Source: Nitrobacter sp051535235
GTDB taxonomy: Bacteria; Pseudomonadota; Alphaproteobacteria; Rhizobiales; Xanthobacteraceae
Direction: 5' to 3'
Assembly (NCBI RefSeq): GCF_051535235.1
Contig: NZ_JBPPLZ010000004.1
Location: 310,001 to 374,000, forward strand
DNA length: 64,000 nucleotides
Positions 41,348-50,135 of the stretch are shown here, piece after piece; the first letter of the stretch is position 1, and each line of letters opens with the position of its first letter. The notes below the pieces were generated by a model, which searched no databases, was not told where the DNA came from, and saw only the letters and a list, made by a program, of their open reading frames with translations. The position numbers were made by a program, and so were the translations under genes.

Positions 41348-42709
41348 ATGACCGGCCGAAGCTGTCTGACCGTCGTGCTGGCTGCAGGCGAGGGGACGCG
41401 GATGCGTTCCGCCCTGCCGAAGGTGCTGCATCCGGTGGCGGGGCGGACGCTGCTGGCGCATGTGCTTGCCGCCGCTCCGGCGGGGCCGGGAACGTCGCTG
41501 GCGGTCGTCGTGGGTCCGGGCCAGGAGGCGGCCGTAGCCGATGAAGCAAGGCGCGTGCGGCCCGATGCCATGACGTTTGTCCAGAACGAGCGTCTCGGAA
41601 CCGCGCATGCCGTGCTCGCGGCGCGCGAGGCCATCGCCCCCGGCGCGGACGATCTGGTGATCGCGTTCGGCGACACGCCGCTGATCTCGGCCGACACGTT
41701 CGCGCGGATGCGGGCGCCGCTGCATGCCGGCGCGTCGCTCGTCGTACTCGGCTTTCATGCCGCCGATCCCACGGGCTACGGCCGTCTGATCGTGGACGAC
41801 GGCCGCTTGACGGCGATTCGCGAACAGGCGGAAATCAGCGCCGAGGAGCGCCGCATCACGCTGTGCAACGCCGGTCTCATGGCTTTCGACGGCAGGACGG
41901 CGCTGCAGATCATTGAAAAAATCGGCAACGCCAACAGCAAGGGCGAATACTATCTCACCGACGCGGTCGGTATCGTCAGGGAGTCCGGTTTGAAGGCCAC
42001 GGTGATCGAAACCGGCGAGGACGAGGTGCGCGGCATCAATACCAAGGCTCAATTGGCAGAGGCCGAACAGGTCATGCAGGCACGGCTGCGCAAGGCGGCG
42101 CTCGATGCCGGCGTGACGATGACTGGCCCCGAGACGGTTTTTCTTGCCGCCGACACCTCGTTCGGCAAGGACGTGACCATCGAGCCTTACGTCGTCATCG
42201 GGCCGGGCGTGACCATCGCCGACGGCGCCGTGATCCACTCGTTCTCCCATCTCATCCAGTCGTCGATCGGCAGCAAGGCGCAGGTCGGCCCCTACGCGCG
42301 GCTGCGGCCGGGAACATCGCTCGGCGAGGGCGCGAAGATCGGAAACTTCGTCGAGACCAAGGCCGCCGTGCTCGAGGCAGGCGTCAAGGTCAACCACCTC
42401 ACCTACGTCGGCGATGCCCATGTCGGCGCTCGCGCCAACATCGGCGCGGGCACCGTCACCTGCAACTATGACGGCTTCAACAAGTCTCGCACCGAGATCG
42501 GCGAAGGCGCTTTCATCGGCTCCAATTCGTCGCTGGTCGCGCCGGTGAAGATCGGCAACGGCGCCTATGTCGGGGCGGGTTCGGTGGTCACGCGGAACGT
42601 CCCGGACGACGCGCTCGCGGTCGGACGCAGCCAGCAGACCGCGCGCGAAGGCTGGGCGAAGCGATTCCGTGAGATGAAGGCGCTCGCTAGGAAGCCGAAG
42701 ACCGGTTGA
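41348..42709 (+). CDS. glmU: Bifunctional GlmU (UDP-GlcNAc pyrophosphorylase / GlcN-1-P acetyltransferase)
   Basis: A 453-aa enzyme that acetylates glucosamine-1-phosphate and joins it to UTP, giving UDP-GlcNAc for peptidoglycan and lipid A. The uridyltransferase domain begins TVVLAAGEGTRMRSALPKVL and contains LLAHVLAAAP. The C-terminal left-handed beta helix shows hexapeptide repeats (VVIGPGVTIADGAVI, GAGTVTCNYDGFNKSRT). ATG 41348 follows GAGGG; the frame is open 42 nt further upstream. Confidence 0.96.
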   Translation: MTGRSCLTVVLAAGEGTRMRSALPKVLHPVAGRTLLAHVLAAAPAGPGTSLAVVVGPGQEAAVADEARRVRPDAMTFVQNERLGTAHAVLAAREAIAPGADDLVIAFGDTPLISADTFARMRAPLHAGASLVVLGFHAADPTGYGRLIVDDGRLTAIREQAEISAEERRITLCNAGLMAFDGRTALQIIEKIGNANSKGEYYLTDAVGIVRESGLKATVIETGEDEVRGINTKAQLAEAEQVMQARLRKAALDAGVTMTGPETVFLAADTSFGKDVTIEPYVVIGPGVTIADGAVIHSFSHLIQSSIGSKAQVGPYARLRPGTSLGEGAKIGNFVETKAAVLEAGVKVNHLTYVGDAHVGARANIGAGTVTCNYDGFNKSRTEIGEGAFIGSNSSLVAPVKIGNGAYVGAGSVVTRNVPDDALAVGRSQQTAREGWAKRFREMKALARKPKTG

Positions 42710-42762
42710 CATCAGGCCGGTCGAAAATCGGGGCAGGGGACGTGCCGGCCGGCACCGGCTGC

Positions 42763-42981
42763 CTACCCGTCTTCCTCGAATTCCGAGAACATTGCCCGCG
42801 TCAGGCGCCAGCCGCGCGGCTTCGCCCGTTGCGGCTTCTCGTCAGGTTTATGCCGGACGATTTTCGGCTTCGCGACGGTGCCGCGGAACGGCGGCGGCCA
42901 GTGCGCGAGGCGCGACGCCCCTTGTCCGAGCGAGGACCTTCGCATCGCGGAAAACTGTTTGGGATCGCGCGTGTTGTTCAC
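42763..42981 (-). CDS. Small basic hypothetical protein
   Basis: A 72-aa protein with GTG start (NNTRDPKQFSAMRRSSLGQG), a basic middle and the ending PRGWRLTRAMFSEFEEDG. AGGAGG stands 10 nt before the GTG. An overlapping ATG frame 8 nt upstream gives a less convincing protein. Convergent with glmU. Function unknown. Confidence 0.5.
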   Translation of the reverse strand: MNNTRDPKQFSAMRRSSLGQGASRLAHWPPPFRGTVAKPKIVRHKPDEKPQRAKPRGWRLTRAMFSEFEEDG

Positions 42982-43141
42982 CGTTCATGATCCTCCTCTC
43001 GGGAAGAGCCTTCGGCAAAAACGTTGCGCGTTGATTAAAGCGGAGAGGCAAAATCGAACGGTCGGCTTTCCGGTCGCACGGCAATGTCCGTCTGAATGAC
43101 GCCGGGTGAGGTGACAGCAGTCCGTCCCGAAGAAACCGACT

Positions 43142-43339
43142 TTATTTCCGAGGGCACTGACCGGCGTTTTGCCGTTCGGTCATGGCGTTGCTGCACCAGT
43201 TGGAGCAGCCATTATTGCTGGCTCCACGGTGCTTGCACTCCTTGAGGCAAGCGGCATAGGAGCAGTTGACCTTGGCGGCGCTGGCGATGGTCGGGAAAAC
43301 AACAGCCGCCGCGAGAGTTGCAATTAAAAGAATGCGCAT
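43142..43339 (-). CDS. Secreted cysteine-rich peptide
   Basis: A 65-aa protein with a signal peptide (MRILLIATLAAAVVFPTIAS). The mature part of about 40 residues has six Cys (VNCSYAACLKECKHRG, GCSNWCSN, GQCPRK), a pattern suited to three disulfides in the periplasm. GGAGGAGTG precedes ATG 43339. Function unknown. Confidence 0.7.
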   Translation of the reverse strand: MRILLIATLAAAVVFPTIASAAKVNCSYAACLKECKHRGASNNGCSNWCSNAMTERQNAGQCPRK

Positions 43340-43493
43340 CTGAACACTCCTCCGCAATGACGAAAGGCTAACCCATAATCGGACGACGGGAAATGCCGTT
43401 GGTCAGCGGCGGCAGGAATTTCAATTCGGCGGATGAATGTGCCTGCATGCGGTTTCTGCGCGGCCGCAGCCGCAATAGCAGGGAGGCTGGTTG

Positions 43494-43967
43494 CTATTTT
43501 TCGATGGCTTCGAGGAAGCGCGTGCGCCAACGCGCTTCGAAAGAATCGTCCGGAATCGAAGCCTGCGCATCCAAGAGACTGTAATTCACCGGAAGGCCGT
43601 TTAGTTTGCGGTAGGCATCCAGATCGGCCAGCCGTTTTTTCAGTTGGGCATTCTCGTCGGTCAGAGCCTTAAGACGACGGGCCTCGGACATATCCCGATC
43701 ACCGTGGGTGGCGCTCCGCGTGCTGTGTTTGGGCGCTTGTGTCGTTTGAGTCGGCGACCAGTGCAACATTGATCTCGACAACATCGGCTTGCCTGCATAC
43801 CAGCATTTTCGGCCGTCTATGAGCCGATAGGACCAATGCGATCGCGCGTTCGACGGCCATTCGGAACTGCATTGGATCGCCTGCGCAGGTATTACCGACG
43901 CGAAGAACGCAAGCGACGAAGCTCCGGCAATGGAAGCCGCAAGAATAAGCAAATGAAATCTTTTCAT
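43494..43967 (-). CDS. Secreted hypothetical protein
   Basis: A 157-aa protein with a signal peptide (HLLILAASIAGASSLAFFAS). The motif CSSEWPSNARSHWSYRLIDG followed by RKCWYAGKP is a familiar short domain in Bradyrhizobium-group secreted proteins. A coiled-coil (LKALTDENAQLKKRLADLDA) follows. The ATG at 43967 is chosen at the signal peptide. Confidence 0.65.
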   Translation of the reverse strand: MKRFHLLILAASIAGASSLAFFASVIPAQAIQCSSEWPSNARSHWSYRLIDGRKCWYAGKPMLSRSMLHWSPTQTTQAPKHSTRSATHGDRDMSEARRLKALTDENAQLKKRLADLDAYRKLNGLPVNYSLLDAQASIPDDSFEARWRTRFLEAIEK

Positions 43968-44064
43968 TTGGACACCACGCAACTGAACACTACGCAACAA
44001 AAGGAAAAAATAATAATTCTAATTGCAACAGCTTAGTTCGCAAAATTGGTCATAATTTGGGCAG

Positions 44065-44096
44065 TTTTCCACAGGATGTGCACAGGGTTATCCCCG
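44065..44096. promoter_or_regulatory. Two DnaA-box-like sequences
   Basis: ttttccaca (44065) and ttatccccg (44088) each differ from TTATCCACA by one or two bases and stand about 23 bp apart in an AT-rich intergenic stretch. They could be a DnaA titration or regulatory site. Weak. Confidence 0.25.
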
Positions 44097-44187
44097 GGTG
44101 GGAGAGGATAGTCACATCATTTTCTGACCGGTTCGAGGGCCGCCAAAAGGCGTCTCCCGTAGGCCTTCGAGGGGAAGCCCAACGAAA

Positions 44188-44208
44188 AAAGCGCCTCATG
44201 GGCGCTTT
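44188..44208 (-). terminator. Terminator of tRNA-Asn
   Basis: aaagcgcc / ggcgcttt stem with a 5-nt loop, followed on the minus strand by a run of six T. It lies about 50 nt downstream of the tRNA-Asn 3' end. Confidence 0.8.
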
Positions 44209-44258
44209 ACACAAACTCGAATAACGATTTGATTTCAGATTTAAATTTCAGATTTAAA

Positions 44259-44333
44259 TGGCTCCCCGGGCTGGATTCGAACCAGCGACCATTCGATTAA
44301 CAGTCGAATGCTCTACCGCTGAGCTACCAGGGA
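44259..44333 (-). tRNA. tRNA-Asn (anticodon GTT)
   Basis: A 75-nt gene read from 44333: acceptor TCCCTGG / CCGGGGA with one G-T pair, D stem GCTC / GAGC, anticodon arm TTCGA-CTGTTAA-TCGAA, T arm GCTGG-TTCGAAT-CCAGC, discriminator G and encoded CCA. It has an intact structure with its own terminator. Confidence 0.95.
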
Positions 44334-44589
44334 ACATGCGAAACGTCATCGCAGGCAGGGCAGCCTATAACAAAGCCTCCCACGCTTGCAAAGCGGGAAA
44401 TGGGCAATCCGTGGTCGTTCCGCAAGGAAGAACGGTGGGCTGATTTCCGTACGCCGGACGATCTGCAACCGACGGAAAACGCTGCGACAAAATGCAACGG
44501 CCGGCAATGGCCATTCCACCAAATGCTTGCATCGACCGTGGGGGTGCCTTAGTCCTCGAGGAACTTTTGCTGGGGTCAAGGGATCGCCG

Positions 44590-45252
44590 ATGTCTGACTT
44601 TTCGACCGCTCGCAGGAATATGGTTGATGGTCAGGTGCGCCCCAGCGATGTCACCGATCACAGGATCATCGACGCGATGCTGGCGCTGCCGCGCGAGGTC
44701 TTCGTTCCGGAGGATCGCCGCGCGCTGGCTTATCTGGATCTCGATCTGGACGTCAGCGAAAAGGGTGCGCCGAAGCGGTTTCTGATCAAACCCATGGTGG
44801 TCGCAAAGATGGTCCAGGCCGCCGACATCAAGAGCACCGACAACGTTCTTGTGGTCGGCTGCGCAACCGGCTACACCGCCGCGCTGGTTGCGAAGCTCGC
44901 GCGCCGCGTGACCGCGACCGAAGGCGACAAGGGCTTGGCGGCGAAAGCGGCCGGCATTCTCGCAACGCTCGGCCTCGGAGAGGTGAGCGTGGTGGACGCC
45001 GCAGCGCCCGAAGGAGCGCCGGCCAACGCACCTTATGACGCGATAATTCTGGAGGGCGCGACCGAGGTGATGCCGGAGTCGCTTTACCGGCAGCTTGGCG
45101 ACGAGGGGCGCCTGGTCGGGGTGTTCGCCATGAGCACGCCGCGGGCGGTCATCGTCACGCATTCGCACTCCGATTTCGGCGACCGGCCTCTGTTCGATGC
45201 GTCGGTTCCGGTGCTGCCGGGTCTCGAACGCCCGCCAGCCTTCGTTTTCTAG
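44590..45252 (+). CDS. PCMT-family methyltransferase
   Basis: A 220-aa SAM-dependent methyltransferase of the protein-L-isoaspartate O-methyltransferase family. It starts MSDFSTARRNMVDGQVRPSD, has the family region PREVFVPEDRRALAYLDLDL and SAM motif I NVLVVGCATGYTAAL. It is distinct from pcm at 52168 and lacks the QTISQP substrate loop, so its true substrate may differ. ATG 44590 is used; the frame continues upstream without a ribosome-binding site. Confidence 0.82.
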   Translation: MSDFSTARRNMVDGQVRPSDVTDHRIIDAMLALPREVFVPEDRRALAYLDLDLDVSEKGAPKRFLIKPMVVAKMVQAADIKSTDNVLVVGCATGYTAALVAKLARRVTATEGDKGLAAKAAGILATLGLGEVSVVDAAAPEGAPANAPYDAIILEGATEVMPESLYRQLGDEGRLVGVFAMSTPRAVIVTHSHSDFGDRPLFDASVPVLPGLERPPAFVF

Positions 45253-45450
45253 CGGAATGGTTCGGAGCGAGCGCGGCTGTTCGAAATCCACGGCATTGTT
45301 CCGCCGCGTTCATGACCGACTAAAGTCATAAGGTTACCGGGCTCCTTTTAACCCGGCCGTGGCCTAAATCCTTGTTTTCGCCGACCCCGGAGCCTACCTT
45401 CCGTACAGCTTCGGCCGGACTCCGGCCGCCGACTTTTGGAGGATTGCAGG

Positions 45451-45687
45451 ATGGGTTCACTGAGCATCTGGCACTGGATCGTGGTGATCGCGATCGTCCT
45501 GCTGCTGTTCGGCCGCGGGAAGATTTCAGATCTGATGGGCGACGTCGCGCAGGGTATCAAGGCCTTCAAGAAAGGCATGAAGGACGATGAGACCGCTGCG
45601 GAAAAACCCGAGCCCGTGAAGACGATCGACCATAACGCGCAGGCGTCCGGCACGAACCGGTCCGACGTCGGCAGCAAGACGGTCTGA
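45451..45687 (+). CDS. tatA: Twin-arginine translocase subunit TatA
   Basis: A 78-aa subunit forming the Tat pore. It has an N-terminal membrane helix (WHWIVVIAIVLLLFGRGKIS) with the FGRGK hinge, then an amphipathic helix (GDVAQGIKAFKKGMKDD) and a polar tail. ATG 45451 follows GGAGG at 8 nt. First of tatABC. Confidence 0.95.
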   Translation: MGSLSIWHWIVVIAIVLLLFGRGKISDLMGDVAQGIKAFKKGMKDDETAAEKPEPVKTIDHNAQASGTNRSDVGSKTV

Positions 45688-45796
45688 TCGATACGGCCGC
45701 CTGACGATACGGCCGCGGGTCGCGAATCCGCGGCAATGATGCGAGGACTACGAACGCGCCGACCCGGCGCAAGGCCTCGCGTGAGCGGAAAATCTC

Positions 45797-46318
45797 ATGT
45801 TCGACATCGGGTGGAGTGAACTGGTCGTCATCGCGGTCGTCGCGCTGATCGCCATCGGCCCGAAAGAGCTGCCCGGCGTGCTGCGCACGATCGGACAGTG
45901 GATGGGCAAGGCGCGCAGGATGGCCGCCGAATTCCAAGGCCAGTTCAACGAAGCGATGCGCGAAGCCGAAATGGCCGACCTGAAAAAATCCTTCGACGAG
46001 GTGCGCGACGCGACCAGCGGGCTGACCAGCGGCAAGCTGATGACCAGGCTGACCGAATCGCTCGGCGAGCCGCCGAGGCTCGAGGATTTTGATAAGCCTA
46101 TCGCATCCGTCGACGGCGCTTCCGCAAGCGGAGCGGCTGTGCAGGAGGCTGCGACCCCGGAGCCTTCCACGAAAGCCGATGCCGTGGCGCCTCCATCCGA
46201 GCCGTTGGCGATCACGCGCAATTTTCAGAGCGCCCCTGCCATGCCAGAGCCGGTCCCGCATGACACGCCGCACGAGGTCGGCAGGGACGAAGCGGTCAAG
46301 GACGTCAAAGCGTCATGA
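45797..46318 (+). CDS. tatB: Twin-arginine translocase subunit TatB
   Basis: A 173-aa protein that forms the Tat receptor complex with TatC. MFDIGWSELVVIAVVALIAI and GPKELPGVLRTIGQWMGKAR are the classic helix and hinge. A long acidic/Ala-rich C-terminus follows. Overlaps tatC by 4 nt. Confidence 0.95.
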   Translation: MFDIGWSELVVIAVVALIAIGPKELPGVLRTIGQWMGKARRMAAEFQGQFNEAMREAEMADLKKSFDEVRDATSGLTSGKLMTRLTESLGEPPRLEDFDKPIASVDGASASGAAVQEAATPEPSTKADAVAPPSEPLAITRNFQSAPAMPEPVPHDTPHEVGRDEAVKDVKAS

Positions 46319-47124
46319 GCGCGGAAGACATCGAGGCCAGCAAGGCCCCGCTGATGGATCACCTGATCGAGCTGCGCTCGCGGCTGATCAAGGCGCTGGT
46401 CGGCTTCGGCGTCGCGTTCATCTTCTGCTTCTTCTTCGCCAAGCAGATCTACAACGTCCTGATCTGGCCGTTCGTCTGGGTCGCGGGGCCGGAGAATTCG
46501 AAATTCATCTACACCGCGCTGCTTGAATACTTCATCACCCAGTTGAAGCTCGCGCTGTTCGGCGCGGGCTTTATCTCGTTTCCGATCGTCGCGACACAGA
46601 TCTACAAGTTCGTGGCGCCGGGTCTCTACAAACATGAGCGTAACGCATTCCTGCCGTACCTGATCGCCACGCCGGTTTTCTTCGTGCTCGGCGCGCTGGT
46701 GGTGTATTTCGTGGTGCTGCCGATGATCGTGCGCTTCTCGCTCGGCATGCAGCAGATGTCGGGTCCCGAAACCGCGCAGATTCAACTGCTGCCCAAGGTC
46801 GGCGAATTCCTGTCGCTGACGATGTCGCTGATTTTCGCCTTCGGCATCGCCTTCCAGTTGCCGGTGATCCTGACGCTGTTGGGGCGGATCGGCGTCATCA
46901 CCTCGAAGCAGCTTCGCGACAAGCGCCGCTATTTCATCGTCGTCGCCTTCGTCATCGCGGCGGTGCTGACGCCGCCCGACGTGCTGAGCCAGACCTCGCT
47001 GGCGCTGCCGCTGCTCCTGCTCTACGAGGGCTCGATCATCGCCGTCGGCATGGTCGAGAAAAAGGCCGCCAAGGCGGCCGGCGCGACAGCCACGTCGCCG
47101 CCAGCGGGAAACCCGGCGGAGTAG
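46315..47124 (+). CDS. tatC: Twin-arginine translocase subunit TatC
   Basis: A 269-aa six-helix membrane protein, the Tat signal-peptide receptor. MDHLIELRSRLIKALVGFG and the conserved FAGLYKHER-like stretch KFVAPGLYKHERNAFLPYL are present. Later helices include FGIAFQLPVILTLLGRIG. Follows tatB with an ATGA overlap. Confidence 0.96.
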   Translation: MSAEDIEASKAPLMDHLIELRSRLIKALVGFGVAFIFCFFFAKQIYNVLIWPFVWVAGPENSKFIYTALLEYFITQLKLALFGAGFISFPIVATQIYKFVAPGLYKHERNAFLPYLIATPVFFVLGALVVYFVVLPMIVRFSLGMQQMSGPETAQIQLLPKVGEFLSLTMSLIFAFGIAFQLPVILTLLGRIGVITSKQLRDKRRYFIVVAFVIAAVLTPPDVLSQTSLALPLLLLYEGSIIAVGMVEKKAAKAAGATATSPPAGNPAE

Positions 47125-47215
47125 GGCGGGGCGGGGCCGCCGGACTAATCTGCTATCATCTCCCCGATTCCCGTCGTCATCGTTCGCCAGCGGTTTCCAA
47201 TTCCGGCCATTCGGG

Positions 47216-47247
47216 TTACTGGATGCCCGCTTTCGCGGACATGACGC
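47216..47247 (+). repeat. Short dispersed motif in the tatC-serS gap
   Basis: ttactggatgcccgctttcg followed by cggacatgacg. It resembles the spacer repeat widely present in this bacterial group and is related in sequence to the hairpin at 54333. It may contribute to the serS leader. Confidence 0.4.
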
Positions 47248-47286
47248 CGCTGCTCTCGCCGCTTCTTCTCTTTTGGACTGACTCCC

Positions 47287-48765
47287 ATGCACGACATCAA
47301 GGCGATCCGCGACAATCCGAAAGCGTTCGACGCGGCGCTGAAACGGCGAGGGCTGGCTCCCGCATCGCCGTCTCTGCTCGCCATCGACGAGAAGCGCCGC
47401 GCGGCCATTCTCGCGTCCGAGCAGGCGCAGGCGCGGCGCAACGCGGCCTCGAAGGAAATCGGCGAGGCGAAGAAGACGAAGGATGAGGCGCGCGCCGCGA
47501 AGCTGATGGCCGAGGTCGCCGAACTCAAGACCACCATGCCGCAAATGGACGCGGCGGCGAAGACGGCGGACGAGGAGCTGAAAAAGGCGCTGGCCGAGAT
47601 TCCGAACCTGCCGCACGACGAGGTGCCTGATGGGACCGATGAGCACGGCAACGTGCAGCATCACATCTTTGGAAAAAAGCGCGACTATGCCTTCGCGCCG
47701 AAACCGCATGACGATCTCGGCGGCGCACTCGGCGACATGGATTTCGAGGCGGCGGCCAAGCTGTCCGGCGCGCGCTTCGTGGTGCTGAAGCGCGGGCTGG
47801 CGCGGCTCGAACGCGCCATCGGGCAATTCTTCCTCGACGTGCATACGGGAGAGCACGGTTACACCGAGGTCAATCCGCCGCTGCTGGTGCGGGATGGTGC
47901 GATGTTCGGCACCGCGCAGTTGCCGAAGTTTGAAGAGGATCAGTTTCGAGCCAGAAGAAAGGCGAGCAATGCGGAAAAAGCAAAAGCACTAGAAAAACTT
48001 CATGCGGAAGACACTGCGCCTGACAAATATGGCGACACAAAATATTTCGAACCAATCGAAACTGACGCAGGTGTGAAGCCCTATCTTTCCGAAGACGGAA
48101 TGGAGCGATTACAACAATTGATAGATGCAGCGAGTGCGCTCTGGCTCATCCCCACCGCCGAAGTGCCGCTGACAAACCTCGTCCGCGAATCCATCCTCGA
48201 TGAAAAAGAACTGCCGCTGCGCTTCACCGCGTTGACGCCGTGCTTCCGCGCCGAAGCAGGCGCGGCGGGACGCGATACGCGCGGCATGATCCGCCAGCAC
48301 CAGTTCAGCAAGGTCGAACTGGTGTCGATCACCACGCCGGAAGCATCAAAAGACGAGCACGAGCGCATGTTGTCCTGCGCCGAGGAGGTGCTGCGCCGGC
48401 TCGATCTGCATTACCGCGTGATGACGCTGTGCACCGGCGATATGGGTTTTGCTTCACAGAAAACCTACGACATCGAGGTGTGGATGCCAGGACAAATCTC
48501 GAGTCAAGGAGAGGGCGGCGCTTACCGCGAGATTTCGTCCTGCTCGGTGTGCGGCGATTTCCAGGCGCGGCGCATGGACGCGCGCTATCGCGCAAGCGAC
48601 GGCAAGCCCCGCTTCGTGCATACGCTGAACGGCTCCGGCACCGCCGTCGGCCGCGCGCTGATCGCGGTGATGGAGACCTATCAGCAGGCCGATGGCTCCA
48701 TCGCCGTGCCAGATGTGTTGCAGCCCTACATGGGCGGCCTCAAGGTGATCGGCCGCGAGGGATGA
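47287..48765 (+). CDS. serS: Seryl-tRNA synthetase with catalytic-domain insertion
   Basis: Class II synthetase charging tRNA-Ser. Length is 492 aa against about 425-430 in the family. The N-terminal coiled-coil arm (AILASEQAQARRNAASKEIG) and the motif 2 and 3 regions (TPCFRAEAGAAGRDTRGMIR; LNGSGTAVGRALIAVMETYQ) are normal. Between LPKFEEDQF (ends at 220) and LIPTAEVPLTN (starts at 287) there are 66 residues where E. coli has about 15. The DNA of this part (about 47,945-48,140) is visibly AT-rich. A smaller insert (ISSQGEGG) lies before YREISSC. The stop overlaps the ClC gene by ATGA. Confidence 0.95.
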   Translation: MHDIKAIRDNPKAFDAALKRRGLAPASPSLLAIDEKRRAAILASEQAQARRNAASKEIGEAKKTKDEARAAKLMAEVAELKTTMPQMDAAAKTADEELKKALAEIPNLPHDEVPDGTDEHGNVQHHIFGKKRDYAFAPKPHDDLGGALGDMDFEAAAKLSGARFVVLKRGLARLERAIGQFFLDVHTGEHGYTEVNPPLLVRDGAMFGTAQLPKFEEDQFRARRKASNAEKAKALEKLHAEDTAPDKYGDTKYFEPIETDAGVKPYLSEDGMERLQQLIDAASALWLIPTAEVPLTNLVRESILDEKELPLRFTALTPCFRAEAGAAGRDTRGMIRQHQFSKVELVSITTPEASKDEHERMLSCAEEVLRRLDLHYRVMTLCTGDMGFASQKTYDIEVWMPGQISSQGEGGAYREISSCSVCGDFQARRMDARYRASDGKPRFVHTLNGSGTAVGRALIAVMETYQQADGSIAVPDVLQPYMGGLKVIGREG

Positions 48766-50093
48766 TGCAGAGGCCGCACCTCACCGAACGGCAATTGCGA
48801 TCGGTCCGGGTCATCTCGACCCGGTGGCAGCGGCGGGTCATTTTTGTCGCGGGCGGTGTTGCCGTCGGCGCGGCCGCGGTGGGGCTGACGCAGGCCTCGG
48901 ACCTCGCCCAGTTCCTGTTCGCGCGCCTGCTCGAAAAATGGCGCTACGCGTCCTTTGTCGTTACCCCGCTCGGATTTGTGCTGTCGGTGTTTCTCACCTT
49001 GCGGTTCTTTCCGAACTCGCAAGGCAGTGGCATCCCGCAGGCCATCGCGGCGCGCCAGCTCGGCGACCATGAGGCGCGCGGCCGGCTGGTCTCGTTTCGC
49101 ATCGGCGTCGGGAAGATCTTTCTCACCGTGCTGGGTCTGCTCTGCGGCGCATCGGTGGGTCGTGAGGGGCCGACGGTGCAGATCGGCGCATCCATCATGT
49201 TCGCGATCGGGCGGATGTCCCCGCGCCGCCAGCCCGGATTGATCCTTGCGGGAGCGGCCGCAGGCGTCGCCGCGGCCTTCAACACGCCGCTTGCGGGGAT
49301 CGTCTTCGGCATCGAGGAGATGAGCCGCGCCTTCGAGGTGCGCACCAGCGGCCTGATCATCGGCACCGTGATCGCGGCCGGGCTCACATCGCTGGCGCTG
49401 GTCGGGAATTATGCTTACTTCGGCCACACCGCGACCACGCTCGGCCACGGCGTCGACTGGCTGGCGGTGCCGATCTGCGGCGTCTTCGGCGGCCTCGCCG
49501 GTGGATTGTTCAGCCGTCTTGTGATCCTGCTGGCGTTCGGGCTTCCGGGACGGCTCGGCTCGCTCATCAAGCGCCATCCGCTTCCGTTTGCGTTTGCCTG
49601 CGGGCTCGGCGTCGCCGTGTGCGGATACCTGTCCGGCGACACGATCTACGGCACGGGCTATGCGCAGGTGAAGCACGCGCTGGAGAGCGGGGCGCCGCTG
49701 CCCGAGAGTTTCGGGGTGCTGAAGCTGCTCGCAACCCTGCTCTCGACTGTGAGCGGCATTCCCGGCGGAATCTTTTCGCCCTCGCTCGCGGCGGGCGCGG
49801 GACTCGGATCCAACGTGGCCCATTTTTTCCCGGGCACGCCGCTGGGCGCAATCCTGCTGCTCGGCATGGTGTCGTATTTCGCGGGCGTGGTGCAGGCGCC
49901 GATCACCGCCTTCGTGATCGTGACGGAAATGACCGATAATCACGCCATGGTGGTGCCGCTGATGGCGGCGGCGCTGATTGCCTATGGCAGCTCGCGGCTG
50001 GTCTGCAAGGAAGGCGTCTACCACGCGCTGGCCAAAGGGTTCCTGCAACGCGCCCGCGCGGACAGCGCTTGTGCGGCCGGAAACGCGCGGTGA
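48762..50093 (+). CDS. clcA: ClC-type chloride/proton antiporter
   Basis: A 443-aa membrane protein with the ClC selectivity motifs GSGIPQA, GREGPTVQIG (the gating Glu) and GIPGGIFSPSLAAG (GxFxP). A second Glu in FGIEEMSRAF matches the internal proton glutamate of antiporter-type ClC. About 10 hydrophobic helices. Starts MMQRP with ATGA overlap to serS. The long open frame before 48762 is a serS shadow. Gene symbol by family only. Confidence 0.9.
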   Translation: MMQRPHLTERQLRSVRVISTRWQRRVIFVAGGVAVGAAAVGLTQASDLAQFLFARLLEKWRYASFVVTPLGFVLSVFLTLRFFPNSQGSGIPQAIAARQLGDHEARGRLVSFRIGVGKIFLTVLGLLCGASVGREGPTVQIGASIMFAIGRMSPRRQPGLILAGAAAGVAAAFNTPLAGIVFGIEEMSRAFEVRTSGLIIGTVIAAGLTSLALVGNYAYFGHTATTLGHGVDWLAVPICGVFGGLAGGLFSRLVILLAFGLPGRLGSLIKRHPLPFAFACGLGVAVCGYLSGDTIYGTGYAQVKHALESGAPLPESFGVLKLLATLLSTVSGIPGGIFSPSLAAGAGLGSNVAHFFPGTPLGAILLLGMVSYFAGVVQAPITAFVIVTEMTDNHAMVVPLMAAALIAYGSSRLVCKEGVYHALAKGFLQRARADSACAAGNAR

Positions 50094-50135
50094 CGGCGTC
50101 AAGGGCGGCGTGCGCGACGCCACCCTTGCAGGTCT

